A stretch of 64,000 bases of DNA from Hyphomicrobiales bacterium (GTDB lineage Bacteria; Pseudomonadota; Alphaproteobacteria; Rhizobiales; Rhizobiaceae). The notes beneath the pieces were generated by a model, which saw only the letters and a list, made by a program, of their open reading frames with translations, was not told the origin of the DNA and ran no database searches. Of this stretch, positions 40,729 to 49,180 are shown piece by piece (position 1 is the stretch's first letter; every line of letters begins with the position of its first letter). Both the position numbers and the translations under genes were made by a program. The stretch covers positions 30,115 to 94,114 of the forward strand of contig UCLB01000003.1 of the NCBI GenBank assembly GCA_900473205.1, in the 5' to 3' direction.

Positions 40729-41466
40729 TTACTGCCAGACCACAACCCGCGCCTTGTTCGGCACGCGGTCGTAGAGGTCGATGATGTCCTGGTTCATCAG
40801 GCGGACGCAGCCGGACGAGACGGCTTTGCCGATGGAGTTCCATTCCGGCGAACCGTGCAGACGGTAGAGCGTGTCCTTGCCGTTCTGGAAGATGTAGAGC
40901 GCGCGGGCTCCGAGCGGGTTTTTCAGGCCTGGTGGCATGCCGCCGTTCTTGGAGGAGAACTTGACCAGTTCTGGCTGGCGGGCCACCATTTCGTCTGGTG
41001 GCGTCCACTTGGGCCACTTCTGACGCCACTGGATAACGCCCTCACCCGACCATGCGAAACCTTCGCGGCCGATGCCGACGCCGTAGCGCATGGCGGAGCC
41101 GCCGGGCTCGACAACATAGAGGAAGCGCGAGCGCGTATCGACAACGATGGTGCCGGCGGGTTCGCCCGTCGGGTCCACGACACGCTGGCGATAGTAGCGG
41201 CGGTCGATTTTCTGGTAAGGCACGGCGGGAATGACGTAACCGCCATCCTCTACGGTGCCGTACATCACGGCAAGCTCGGCGTCGGAAATGCCACCAGCAA
41301 ACATCGAGCGGAAATCGCCCGCAAAGTTGCTGGCAATGCTGCCCGGCTGCACGCTGTTGTAGGGACGAACGCCGGAAGAGGCGCAGCCCGCTAGAAGCGA
41401 TGCAGAGGAAAGGCCGAGAAGGGAAAGGAAAGTGCGTCTGGAAAGATCTGTGTCGGTGCTCATCAT
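40729..41466 (-). CDS. L,D-transpeptidase lipoprotein (YkuD)
   Basis: 245 residues. A Tat-type signal (SRRTFLSLLGLSSASLLAGC) with a lipobox cysteine suggests an exported lipoprotein. The YkuD domain carries GTIVVDTRSRFLYVV and the catalytic HGSPEWNSIGKAVSSGCVRL (His, Ser, Cys). Such enzymes make 3-3 crosslinks in peptidoglycan or attach proteins to it, which matters for Rhizobiales growing from the pole. A second copy follows downstream at 41656-42552 on the same strand, 189 bp upstream in transcription order. Confidence 0.92.
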   Translation of the reverse strand: MMSTDTDLSRRTFLSLLGLSSASLLAGCASSGVRPYNSVQPGSIASNFAGDFRSMFAGGISDAELAVMYGTVEDGGYVIPAVPYQKIDRRYYRQRVVDPTGEPAGTIVVDTRSRFLYVVEPGGSAMRYGVGIGREGFAWSGEGVIQWRQKWPKWTPPDEMVARQPELVKFSSKNGGMPPGLKNPLGARALYIFQNGKDTLYRLHGSPEWNSIGKAVSSGCVRLMNQDIIDLYDRVPNKARVVVWQ

Positions 41467-41655
41467 AAGGCCGTTTTTCTCACATCGAAGCGACTAGGCG
41501 GATGTTAGCGGGGTTGCAGAACCATCCTTCAATCTCGCTGTACGTCATTTGTTCCACAGCAGATCACGTAGTGGTATAGTAGTTAATACATAACTAAAGG
41601 CCAGTTGCCGATCTGCAACATGGCCCGTTTGTGCAAGCTTTCCTGCCCTGCGTGA

Positions 41656-42552
41656 TCAGATAACCACAATCGGCGCGCCCTGTGGCACGCGGTCGTACAA
41701 ATCGATGACATCCTGATTGAGCATGCGCACGCAGCCGGACGATGTTGCCTTGCCCACCGACTGCCAGTCCGGCGTACCGTGAACGCGGTACAACGTGTCC
41801 TTGCCGTCCTTGAAAATGTAAAGCGCCCGGGCACCGAGCGGATTGTTGAGACCGGGAACCATGCCGCCATTGGCAGCCGATATCGACGCCAATTCCGGCT
41901 GTCGCTGCACCATCTCGTCCGGCGGCGTCCAGCGCGGCCATTTGGCCTTCCACTGTATCTTGCCGCGACCGGCCCAGGCATACCCATCTCGACCGAGGCC
42001 CACGCCGTAACGCACGGCCTTGCCGCCCGGCTGAACCAGATAGAGAAAATGCTGCTTGGTATCGACCACGATCGTGCCCGGCGCTTCTGCCGTCTGGTAG
42101 TTCACGTCCTGCCGCAGAAAACGCGGATCGACCCGCGAATAGGGAATGGCTGGCAGCGTATGGCCGTCATCGCTCAGCTGATCATACATCACGCGGTGCA
42201 GCGGGTTTGACACCGGCAGGCCATAACCCAGCGTCTGATTGTTGCTGTAAGCGGGCGAAAGGCCAGACCCCGTTGGTCGCGCCGTGGATGGCGGGCCGTA
42301 ATGCTGCTGGAACTGCGAACGGAAGAGATCCGGCGGACGGCTGTTGATCGACCCCGGCGTCGGTGGCAGCGGCTGGCGCGGAATGGAGCCGACATTGTTG
42401 TAATTGAAGACGGGCGCCGTTTCCTGCACGAACACATCCGGGTTCATGCGGCTCGTATCCGTCACGAACAGGCACCCACTCAACATCGGCATGAGCGAGA
42501 GCACCGCGAGGGAGACAAGGCGACGGCAGTGTTTCAGGGATAGAACTGTCAT
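41656..42552 (-). CDS. L,D-transpeptidase lipoprotein (YkuD), longer paralogue
   Basis: 298 residues. Signal with lipobox (AVLSLMPMLSGC), then a Pro/Asn-rich linker, then a YkuD domain nearly colinear with the neighbour: GTIVVDTKQHFLYLVQPGGK and the catalytic HGTPDWQSVGKATSSGCVRM. The two genes are tandem duplicates that differ mainly in the N-terminal linker (absent in the shorter copy). Periplasmic peptidoglycan crosslinking enzyme; the start is the ATG after which the export signal begins. Confidence 0.92.
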   Translation of the reverse strand: MTVLSLKHCRRLVSLAVLSLMPMLSGCLFVTDTSRMNPDVFVQETAPVFNYNNVGSIPRQPLPPTPGSINSRPPDLFRSQFQQHYGPPSTARPTGSGLSPAYSNNQTLGYGLPVSNPLHRVMYDQLSDDGHTLPAIPYSRVDPRFLRQDVNYQTAEAPGTIVVDTKQHFLYLVQPGGKAVRYGVGLGRDGYAWAGRGKIQWKAKWPRWTPPDEMVQRQPELASISAANGGMVPGLNNPLGARALYIFKDGKDTLYRVHGTPDWQSVGKATSSGCVRMLNQDVIDLYDRVPQGAPIVVI

Positions 42553-42640
42553 TGAACCGCTTCACAGGGAGTCATCTTTGCGATGACAATGCCCTGCCCG
42601 GCTGGCGCGAAGCTGGAGGAATGGTCAGTTCGAAGCGACG

Positions 42641-43582
42641 TCAGGCAAACTGATTGAAGAAACGAATGCTTTCCACCACCGCCCCCGGCACCACGCCATT
42701 ATGCGTGCCCTTCAGCAGCATGTTGTCGATGGGCATGCCAGCGGAGCGTACGCGCTCCATCAACAGCTTGTGGTCATCATCGAAGGGCCGCTCTTCCGTT
42801 CCGCGCAGCAGCAGTGTCGGGCATTTCAGGCTGGGCCCGAAGCAGACAGAGGAGCGCATGATGAACTCCTGCGGATTGCTGCCATCGAAACATAGCTCGT
42901 CCGAATAGCGGTTGAAATAGCGCCAGGAATTCACACCCGCCGAAATCGGCACCGCAGCCCGGAATTTCCGCGTCATGGACGCCAGCAGAGACAGCGTGCC
43001 GCCATTGGAATGGCCCGCGAGGTAGAGGCGATCCTTATCGATACCCGGCAGGTTTTCCAGATAGGAAGCCGCCGCCAGCGCATCGGATGTTTCATCGTAA
43101 AAGCCGGAATAATTGCCCTTCTGGCCGTTTTCACCCCGGAAAGATGGCAGGAGAACCACGAAGCCCGCGTCCCAATAAGGCTTCATCAAAGCCCAATGCC
43201 CGTCCCCCGTGGCATTGCCGCCATGGAGAAAAAGCACTGCCGGTTTCAGCGTGCTGGACGGCGTGTAATCAGATAGCCACGCAACAAGCTCGATAGAACC
43301 ATTAGGCCCACCGGGATACGTCACCCGCGTCCCGCCATCCGGCGTACCAAGCGGCGATGATTTTTCCGGTGCCGAAATCTTGCGCAGCAGATGCGTGTGA
43401 AACCGCTTGCGCGCATCGGCATAATCCACGGCCTCCAGCGGCATGAATTCCGGCATCGTCAGGCTGGCGCGCGCATGCGGCGCAAGCAGCGCAGCAGCAG
43501 ACAGCCCCGCTGCCCCCGCCAGCAAAGTGCGACGCGTCAGGCGTTTGGAAACGGTGTCGGTGGAGGAGAGTTTATCGAGCAT
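42641..43582 (-). CDS. Tat-exported alpha/beta hydrolase
   Basis: About 313 residues. A Tat signal (RRTLLAGAAGLSAAALLAPH, ending ARA) is followed by an alpha/beta fold with oxyanion loop LFLHGGNATGDGHWA, nucleophile elbow AGHSNGGTLSL and acid/His near the end (GTHNGVVPG). This resembles dipeptidyl-peptidase/acyl-aminoacyl hydrolases. The frame opens at 43651; the start at 43582 fits the signal. It follows no recognisable operon. Substrate unknown. Confidence 0.85.
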   Translation of the reverse strand: MLDKLSSTDTVSKRLTRRTLLAGAAGLSAAALLAPHARASLTMPEFMPLEAVDYADARKRFHTHLLRKISAPEKSSPLGTPDGGTRVTYPGGPNGSIELVAWLSDYTPSSTLKPAVLFLHGGNATGDGHWALMKPYWDAGFVVLLPSFRGENGQKGNYSGFYDETSDALAAASYLENLPGIDKDRLYLAGHSNGGTLSLLASMTRKFRAAVPISAGVNSWRYFNRYSDELCFDGSNPQEFIMRSSVCFGPSLKCPTLLLRGTEERPFDDDHKLLMERVRSAGMPIDNMLLKGTHNGVVPGAVVESIRFFNQFA

Positions 43583-43675
43583 ATGCGATGACCCTAAACA
43601 GCGTTGCGCACATTTCAATTTCACCATCGACCCATTCGGTTGTCCACTCACTGTTTTGAGAAACCAATGATATCA

Positions 43676-45298
43676 TCACTCTTTTTCCTCAATCATCGCC
43701 ATCAGCGTCGATAATCTGTCCGCCTCCGATGGCAGCTTGTCTGCGCGGAGGCGGGCTATCCTTGGAAAGCGCATGGCTACGCCGGATTTGTGGCGGTTGG
43801 AGCGGTTTATGCCTTCGAAGGCGACTTCCAGTACGAAACCGAAACTGGGCGTGGCGCGAACGGCGCGGACAGGGCCGAAACGTTCGACGGTGTTGTCACG
43901 TACGAACTTGTCCAGCACTTCCAACTCGGCATCAGTAAAGCCAAAATAGGCCTTGCCGACGGGCACCAGTTGCTCGCCATCCTCGTTTTCGGACCAGACG
44001 CCGAAGGTGAAGTCGGAATAATAGCTGGAGCGTTTGCCGTGGCCGCGCTGGGCATACATCATCACGGCATCGATATTGAAGGGATCACGCTTCCACTTGA
44101 ACCACGGGCCCTTGGCGCGACCGGCCTGATAGATGCTGTCCTTGCGCTTGATCATCACGCCTTCGATGACCGGATCAGGCGGCGCTTTTCGCAGGGTTTC
44201 CAGCTCATCCCAGCTCTGAAAGGGCACCAACGGAGATATGTCGAACCGGTCATGCGGGGCGTTTTCGATGAGATGGGTCAGCTTTTCCCGGCGCTTGAGA
44301 AAAACCTCGCCGCGAATATCGTCATCGCCCTCGAACAGAAGGTCGTAGGCGCGGATGAAGGCGGGGTATTCCTCCAGCATCTTGCCGGTCACGGTCTTGC
44401 GGTTCAGGCGCTGTTGCAGATCGGAAAAGGTGCGGGTGGAATTGTTGGAACGGGCGGTGCCGCCGATCAGCAATTCACCATCGATGACGCCTTCGAAATT
44501 GATTCTGTCGAGAACGTCTGGAAAGGCGCCGGAAATATCATCGCCTGAACGGGAATAGAGCTTTCTGGTCTCGCCGGAGCGCGACAGCTGCACACGAATG
44601 CCATCCCATTTCCACTCGGCGACGAAGTCCTTGGGATCTAGGTTTTGCAAATCGTTATCGCCGACCGGCGTCGATAGCATGACCGAATGAAAAATCGCAG
44701 GCGTTGCCAGCACTGGGCGCTCGGCCTTGCCCTCCAGCCATGCAAAAAGCGGCTCATAGGGCGGCGTCAGACCGTGCCACAGTGTCTCGATTTCCGTGAT
44801 ATCTCTGCCGCCAAAATCCGCCAGCGCCTGTCGGGCTAGCCGGGCGGACACGCCAATGCGCAGGCCACCCGTGACGAGTTTGAGGAACGCAAAACGCGAC
44901 GACGTTTCCAGCCGATCCAGGAGATCGCGCACCGCTGAGCGAACCTCCGTGCGGCCCAGCGAATTCATCAGATCGACGATTTCGCCAAGGCCGGGGTCTT
45001 GGATGTCCGGCGGGTTGGTATTCTGACTGGTATCCCAGACAAGAGAGATGGTCTCGGCCAGATCGCCAACGTAATCATAGGAATAGCGAAACAGCACATC
45101 GTCCATCCGCTCCAGCACCAGTTCGCGCAGCATGGCTGGTTTGACGCTTTTCAGGTCCAGCTTGCCTGCAATGGCGGCAAGGCCATAGCCCCGGTCTGGG
45201 TCGGGCGTATCGCGGAAGTAGTCGGTCAACAGTTTGAGTTTGCCGTTGCGGGACGGCGTTAGGACGAGGCGGTCAAGGAGGGTTGCGAAGGATTTCAT
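43676..45298 (-). CDS. ATP-dependent DNA ligase (ligase-associated DNA damage response type)
   Basis: 540 residues. N-terminal helical domain to about residue 200, then the nucleotidyltransferase with adenylated lysine in EWKWDGIRVQ (Lys230), motif III-like YPAFIRAYDLLFEG, motif IV EGVMIKRKDS and motif V WFKWKRDP, then an OB fold. It seals nicked DNA using ATP. The family travels with a beta-lactamase-fold exonuclease, a DEXH helicase and a phosphoesterase; here only the exonuclease lies next to it. Confidence 0.93.
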   Translation of the reverse strand: MKSFATLLDRLVLTPSRNGKLKLLTDYFRDTPDPDRGYGLAAIAGKLDLKSVKPAMLRELVLERMDDVLFRYSYDYVGDLAETISLVWDTSQNTNPPDIQDPGLGEIVDLMNSLGRTEVRSAVRDLLDRLETSSRFAFLKLVTGGLRIGVSARLARQALADFGGRDITEIETLWHGLTPPYEPLFAWLEGKAERPVLATPAIFHSVMLSTPVGDNDLQNLDPKDFVAEWKWDGIRVQLSRSGETRKLYSRSGDDISGAFPDVLDRINFEGVIDGELLIGGTARSNNSTRTFSDLQQRLNRKTVTGKMLEEYPAFIRAYDLLFEGDDDIRGEVFLKRREKLTHLIENAPHDRFDISPLVPFQSWDELETLRKAPPDPVIEGVMIKRKDSIYQAGRAKGPWFKWKRDPFNIDAVMMYAQRGHGKRSSYYSDFTFGVWSENEDGEQLVPVGKAYFGFTDAELEVLDKFVRDNTVERFGPVRAVRATPSFGFVLEVAFEGINRSNRHKSGVAMRFPRIARLRADKLPSEADRLSTLMAMIEEKE

Positions 45299-45339
45299 GG
45301 GTGGGGATGCTCCCTGCGTTGGGGAACTGCGGGTGGGAC

Positions 45340-45495
45340 ACCCCCCTCTGTCCTGCCGGACATCTCCCCCTCAAGGGGGGAGATCGACTCGTGGTTGGCT
45401 CTCGGCCATATCGAAGGCTGCGGATGGAGTGGGGGGCACGCGTCTGGCCGATCTCCCCCCTTGAGGGGGAGATGTCCGGCAGGACAGAGGGGGGT
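45340..45495. repeat. Complete MITE-like element with perfect 47-bp terminal inverted repeats
   Basis: 156 bp. The ends 45340-45386 and 45449-45495 are perfect inverted copies (47 bp), beginning ACCCCCCTCTGTCCTGCCGG. The terminal repeats are themselves partly palindromic (CCCCCTCAAGGGGGG). The inner 62 bp differ. No transposase is encoded. It is inserted between the ligase and exonuclease genes. A truncated relative lies at 1-129. Confidence 0.9.
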
Positions 45496-45515
45496 AAGCC
45501 GCAAACTCCGCACCA

Positions 45516-46526
45516 TCAATCCCCCTCATCCTCATAGCCCACCAGATGCAGCGGCCGGGCCGGAATGCCCTGCAACTCACACCAGCGCACCAATGCTTCC
45601 TCTCGCCCATGGGTCACCCAGACCTGAGACGGCGCAACTTCCTTGATGGTCTCAAGCAATTCCGGCCAGTCACAATGGTCGGAGATAACAAGCGGCAGTT
45701 CCACGCCACCCTGCTTGGCGCGCTGGCGCACCATCATCCAGCCGGAGGCGAAGGAGATCAGCGGTTCGTTGAAGCGGCGGGCCCATTTTTCTTGAAAGGC
45801 GGAAGGTGGGCCGACGACGATGGCGCCTTTGAACTGGGCGGGGTTGCTTTTTTCCAGCGTTGCGGGGCGCAGATCGCCAAGGTCGATGCCTTGCGACACA
45901 TAGTAGTCGCAGAGCTTTGCCAGCGCCCCGTGAATATAGACGGGCTCACGGTAGCCGTTGTCACGCAGCAGACGCAGCACGCGCTGCGCCTTACCCAGCG
46001 AATAGGCGCCGACCAGATGGGTGCGTTCGGGGAACTGCTTGATGGAGGTCAGCAGTTTGCCGATTTCCACGCTGGGTTTTGGGTGGTGGAACACAGGCAG
46101 GCCGAAAGTGGCTTCGGTAATGAAGACATCGCATTTCACCGGCTCGAAGGGCGCGCAGGTTGGATCGACGCCGCGCTTGTAATCGCCAGATGCGACGATG
46201 CGCGTGCCGCCATGTTCGATGGAAATCTGCGCTGAACCGAGAACGTGACCGGCGGGATAGAATCCGACCGTGACACCATTGATCTCCACCGTTTCGCCGA
46301 AGCCGACGGCCTGTTCGCTGCCGGTGAAATCCTCGCCGTAGCGGATGCGCATGATATCCAGCGTCTGGCGGGTGGCGAGAACCTTCTCGTGCCCTGCGCG
46401 GGCGTGGTCGGAATGGCCGTGGGTAATCAGCGCCCGTGGCACGGGGCGCACGGGATCGACGTAGAAATCGCCGACGGAGCAATAGAGCCCCTTTGGCGTG
46501 GGATAGAGCAATTTCTCTGGTTTCAT
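45516..46526 (-). CDS. Ligase-associated exonuclease (metallo-beta-lactamase fold)
   Basis: 336 residues. Metal ligands ITHGHSDHARAG, VLGSAQISIEHGG, and VASGDYKRGVDP; C-terminal beta-CASP-like region with VISDHCDWPELLE and VWVTHGRE. It matches the bacterial exonuclease encoded with ATP-dependent DNA ligase in a predicted DNA-damage response module; nuclease activity is inferred from relatives of the CPSF/SNM1 fold. The ligase gene is 217 bp downstream, separated by a repeat, so they may still be one transcript. Confidence 0.9.
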   Translation of the reverse strand: MKPEKLLYPTPKGLYCSVGDFYVDPVRPVPRALITHGHSDHARAGHEKVLATRQTLDIMRIRYGEDFTGSEQAVGFGETVEINGVTVGFYPAGHVLGSAQISIEHGGTRIVASGDYKRGVDPTCAPFEPVKCDVFITEATFGLPVFHHPKPSVEIGKLLTSIKQFPERTHLVGAYSLGKAQRVLRLLRDNGYREPVYIHGALAKLCDYYVSQGIDLGDLRPATLEKSNPAQFKGAIVVGPPSAFQEKWARRFNEPLISFASGWMMVRQRAKQGGVELPLVISDHCDWPELLETIKEVAPSQVWVTHGREEALVRWCELQGIPARPLHLVGYEDEGD

Positions 46527-46610
46527 AAGCGCTATCGATTGCGGTGTGGATGGAAGAAACGTTTGTCAAAGCAACACGTTCCTCCCGCCACAACTTTTCA
46601 GCGCCTGGCC

Positions 46611-48137
46611 TTATTCCACTGCCGCAACCGGTTTTTCGACGACTGCTGCGGGCAGTCTGACGTTCTTCAAGGCAAGTGCTGCAACGAGGCCGATGACTGC
46701 GGTGACTGCCGCTGCGTAAAACAGCGGCGTGAAGGCACCGGCATAGAGATTGGCGACTGCGCTTTGCGATGCGGCAGGCAGTTCTGCCAGCATCTTGGGT
46801 GTCAGTTCCTGTATCTTGCCGACACCGGGAATATCCACACCGACGCCCTTGAGATTGGCCGAAATGATCGCGCCATAGATCGAGATCGCAATCGCCGCCC
46901 CACCCATGCGGGTCAGCGAAACCGCTCCGCTGGCTGCACCGATATCTGCCTTCGGCGCTGAATTCTGCACGCCGATGATGGGTGCCTGCTGGCCAAGGCC
47001 AACGCCGAGCCCCTGTGCGAACAGAATGATGGCAATGACGAAGAGCGGCGTTCCCGCATGCATTTGCGAGAGCGAAAGCATAGCCAACACTGCGATGGAC
47101 AGGCTTATGACGGAAAATATCTTGTAGCTGCCCGTTTTAGAAATCAGCCGCCCCGCCGTCAGAGAGCCCATAACGATACCGCCAGTGACGGCAATAAAGA
47201 AAAGACCGGCAGACGAGGGAGAAAGCCCGGTCGTCGTTTGCAGGAACAGCGCGTAGTAGTTGACCATGCCGATGCCGAGACCGCCGCTGACCAGCGAAAT
47301 GATCATGAACAGCGGAAAGGTGCTGTCCTTGAACAGCCGCAGCGGCACGACAGGTTCCGGCGCCCGGCGCTCCACCTGCACCCACAGATAGGCTGTGATA
47401 GCGGCAAAGGCGACGATGCAGAGGCTTTTCCAGGCAAAGATCGAACCGAAGAGTTGCGAACTATCGGCCCAAAGCACGACGCTGGAAATCGTCAGCGCCA
47501 GAAGGATCGCGCCGAGATAGTCGATCTTGGGCTGACGTTCCGGGCGACGATAGGGCAGGAGAAAAGCAAGGCCTGTCAGCACGATGATGCCGATGGGCAG
47601 GTTGATGAGGAAGATTGAGCGCCAACCGAAGAGATCGCTCATCGTGCCGCCGAGGATTGGCCCGACGCTGCCCGATGCCATGATGACGAGGCTGGAATAG
47701 CTCTGGTAACGCGCCCTCTCCCGTGCCTCGAACAGATCGGCATTGACGGAGAAGATTGACACCATGATACCGCCGCCGCCGAGGCCTTGCAGCACGCGCG
47801 CGGCAATCAGCGAATCCATCGACCATGCCAGACCGCAGGCGAGCGAGCCCAGCGTGAAAATGACGATGGCGGCCATCATGACGTATTTGCGCCCGAAGAG
47901 ATCGCCCAGCTTGCCATAAACAGGCATGACGGCGCTGGTTGCCAGGAGATAGGCAGAGCCGATCCAGCCGAAACGTTCCAGCGCGCCGAACTCACCCACG
48001 ATCGTCGGCAGGGCCGTCGATACGATCTGGTTGTCGAGCGTCGCCATGAACATGGCAAACATCAGAAAGAAGAAAACAACAAGCCTGCGACGGCGATCCG
48101 CGACGAGGGGCGCCACAGGCGTAACGGACATATCCAT
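46611..48137 (-). CDS. DHA2-type MFS multidrug efflux transporter
   Basis: 508 residues with 14 predicted spans, typical of the EmrB/QacA group. Motif A-like YGKLGDLFGRKYVM, motif C region and MFMATLDNQIVSTALPTIVG near the N-terminus. It should export hydrophobic toxic compounds using proton motive force; no membrane-fusion partner is adjacent. It is divergent from a MarR gene, with a palindrome at 48167-48200 between, and is probably induced by its substrates. Confidence 0.9.
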   Translation of the reverse strand: MDMSVTPVAPLVADRRRRLVVFFFLMFAMFMATLDNQIVSTALPTIVGEFGALERFGWIGSAYLLATSAVMPVYGKLGDLFGRKYVMMAAIVIFTLGSLACGLAWSMDSLIAARVLQGLGGGGIMVSIFSVNADLFEARERARYQSYSSLVIMASGSVGPILGGTMSDLFGWRSIFLINLPIGIIVLTGLAFLLPYRRPERQPKIDYLGAILLALTISSVVLWADSSQLFGSIFAWKSLCIVAFAAITAYLWVQVERRAPEPVVPLRLFKDSTFPLFMIISLVSGGLGIGMVNYYALFLQTTTGLSPSSAGLFFIAVTGGIVMGSLTAGRLISKTGSYKIFSVISLSIAVLAMLSLSQMHAGTPLFVIAIILFAQGLGVGLGQQAPIIGVQNSAPKADIGAASGAVSLTRMGGAAIAISIYGAIISANLKGVGVDIPGVGKIQELTPKMLAELPAASQSAVANLYAGAFTPLFYAAAVTAVIGLVAALALKNVRLPAAVVEKPVAAVE

Positions 48138-48166
48138 GGGAGGGTCTCACGCTTGATGGGTAATTT

Positions 48167-48200
48167 ATGTGCCTTTCGCACATATATGTCAATGGCACAT
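48167..48200. promoter_or_regulatory. Operator between efflux pump and MarR gene
   Basis: ATGTGCC (48167-48173) and GGCACAT (48194-48200) flank an inner ACATATATGT palindrome (48180-48189). A further TGTGC-type half site follows at 48205-48215. Likely MarR site. Confidence 0.65.
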
Positions 48201-48247
48201 TTCTGTGTCTGTGCTATATTGCGTGAAACTATCGGGGAATCGCAGAT

Positions 48248-48781
48248 ATGAACGAGCACGCATCACTGTCGAAAGAGTGTGAAAACACCGATCGCGATGA
48301 CGTGCTGGATATCAGCCACACCATGACGCGCATGCGCCTGATGATCGGGCGGCGTGTGATTGGCCGCATGGCCATTGCCAAGCTGGCACCGGGGCTGGAG
48401 CTCTCTCACATCGATGTACTCGATATCGTCAACCGCGCCGAAGGCTCGGCCACTGTGGGTGCCATTGCAGATGCCATGCGTCTCGACCCTTCACGCGGCA
48501 GCCGCGTGGTGGCGGAAATGGTGAGCAGAGGTCTGTTGAAACGGGAAGCGTCACAAGAAGACGGACGCCGCAGCGTCATCGACATCACGCCGCTCGGCCA
48601 CAGCATTCTGGCGGAAATGCGCAGCGCCAAGATCAGCATCATCCGCGAAGTCGTCAGCGACTGGCCAGAGCAGGACGTGGCGGATTTCGCGCGGCTGTTC
48701 GACCGGTTCATCGGTCGGTTCGAAAAGCGCCTCGCACCGGATGCCCTGGCTTTGACGGCAAAGGCGCTGGAGAGCCGTTAG
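48248..48781 (+). CDS. MarR family transcriptional regulator
   Basis: 177 residues. Winged helix with LELSHIDVLDIVNRAEGSAT, AIADAMRLDPSRGSRVVAEM and DGRRSVIDITPLGHSILAEM. It is divergently arranged with the DHA2 efflux gene and likely represses it until a ligand binds. GGGGAATCGC precedes the ATG. Confidence 0.87.
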   Translation: MNEHASLSKECENTDRDDVLDISHTMTRMRLMIGRRVIGRMAIAKLAPGLELSHIDVLDIVNRAEGSATVGAIADAMRLDPSRGSRVVAEMVSRGLLKREASQEDGRRSVIDITPLGHSILAEMRSAKISIIREVVSDWPEQDVADFARLFDRFIGRFEKRLAPDALALTAKALESR

Positions 48782-48804
48782 GCGGGAGAAACTCCACGCA
48801 ATAT

Positions 48805-49005
48805 TCAGAACGCCGACGCTTTTCGGCTTTGCGCCGCCCGCAGAACTCTGACTGGCCCATCCCGACGCGCCGCATCCGGCTCCACATGGTGACCGCGCTT
48901 AGCCCTCCAGCTTTCCATCTGCCGGACAGATAGCAGCAGCACAATAGCCGCGCCCGCATAGACCGGAGTCGAGATTGCATCGAAAATGGTGTCGGTATTG
49001 GTCAT
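48805..49005 (-). CDS. Small membrane hypothetical protein
   Basis: 66 residues: one membrane span (PVYAGAAIVLLLSV) followed by a charged tail (MESWRAKRGHHVEPDAARRD). The ATG at 49005 has an excellent GGAGG at 5-bp spacing, the main support for it being real. No family recognised. Convergent with the MarR gene, 23 bp away. Confidence 0.5.
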   Translation of the reverse strand: MTNTDTIFDAISTPVYAGAAIVLLLSVRQMESWRAKRGHHVEPDAARRDGPVRVLRAAQSRKASAF

Positions 49006-49180
49006 CTGAACCTCCATCGGTTGATGGAGGCAGATTAGAACGGGCCAGGATTGCTCGATTTGCGCAAGATCAAATCCGCAGCGCGACGCAAACCTCGGTT
49101 ATTTCGAGAGTAGATTAAATCATTTAAATTTCAGTAACTTGCGCTATTTCTCTGAACTTTGAGGCAATGTGCCGCAGGCG

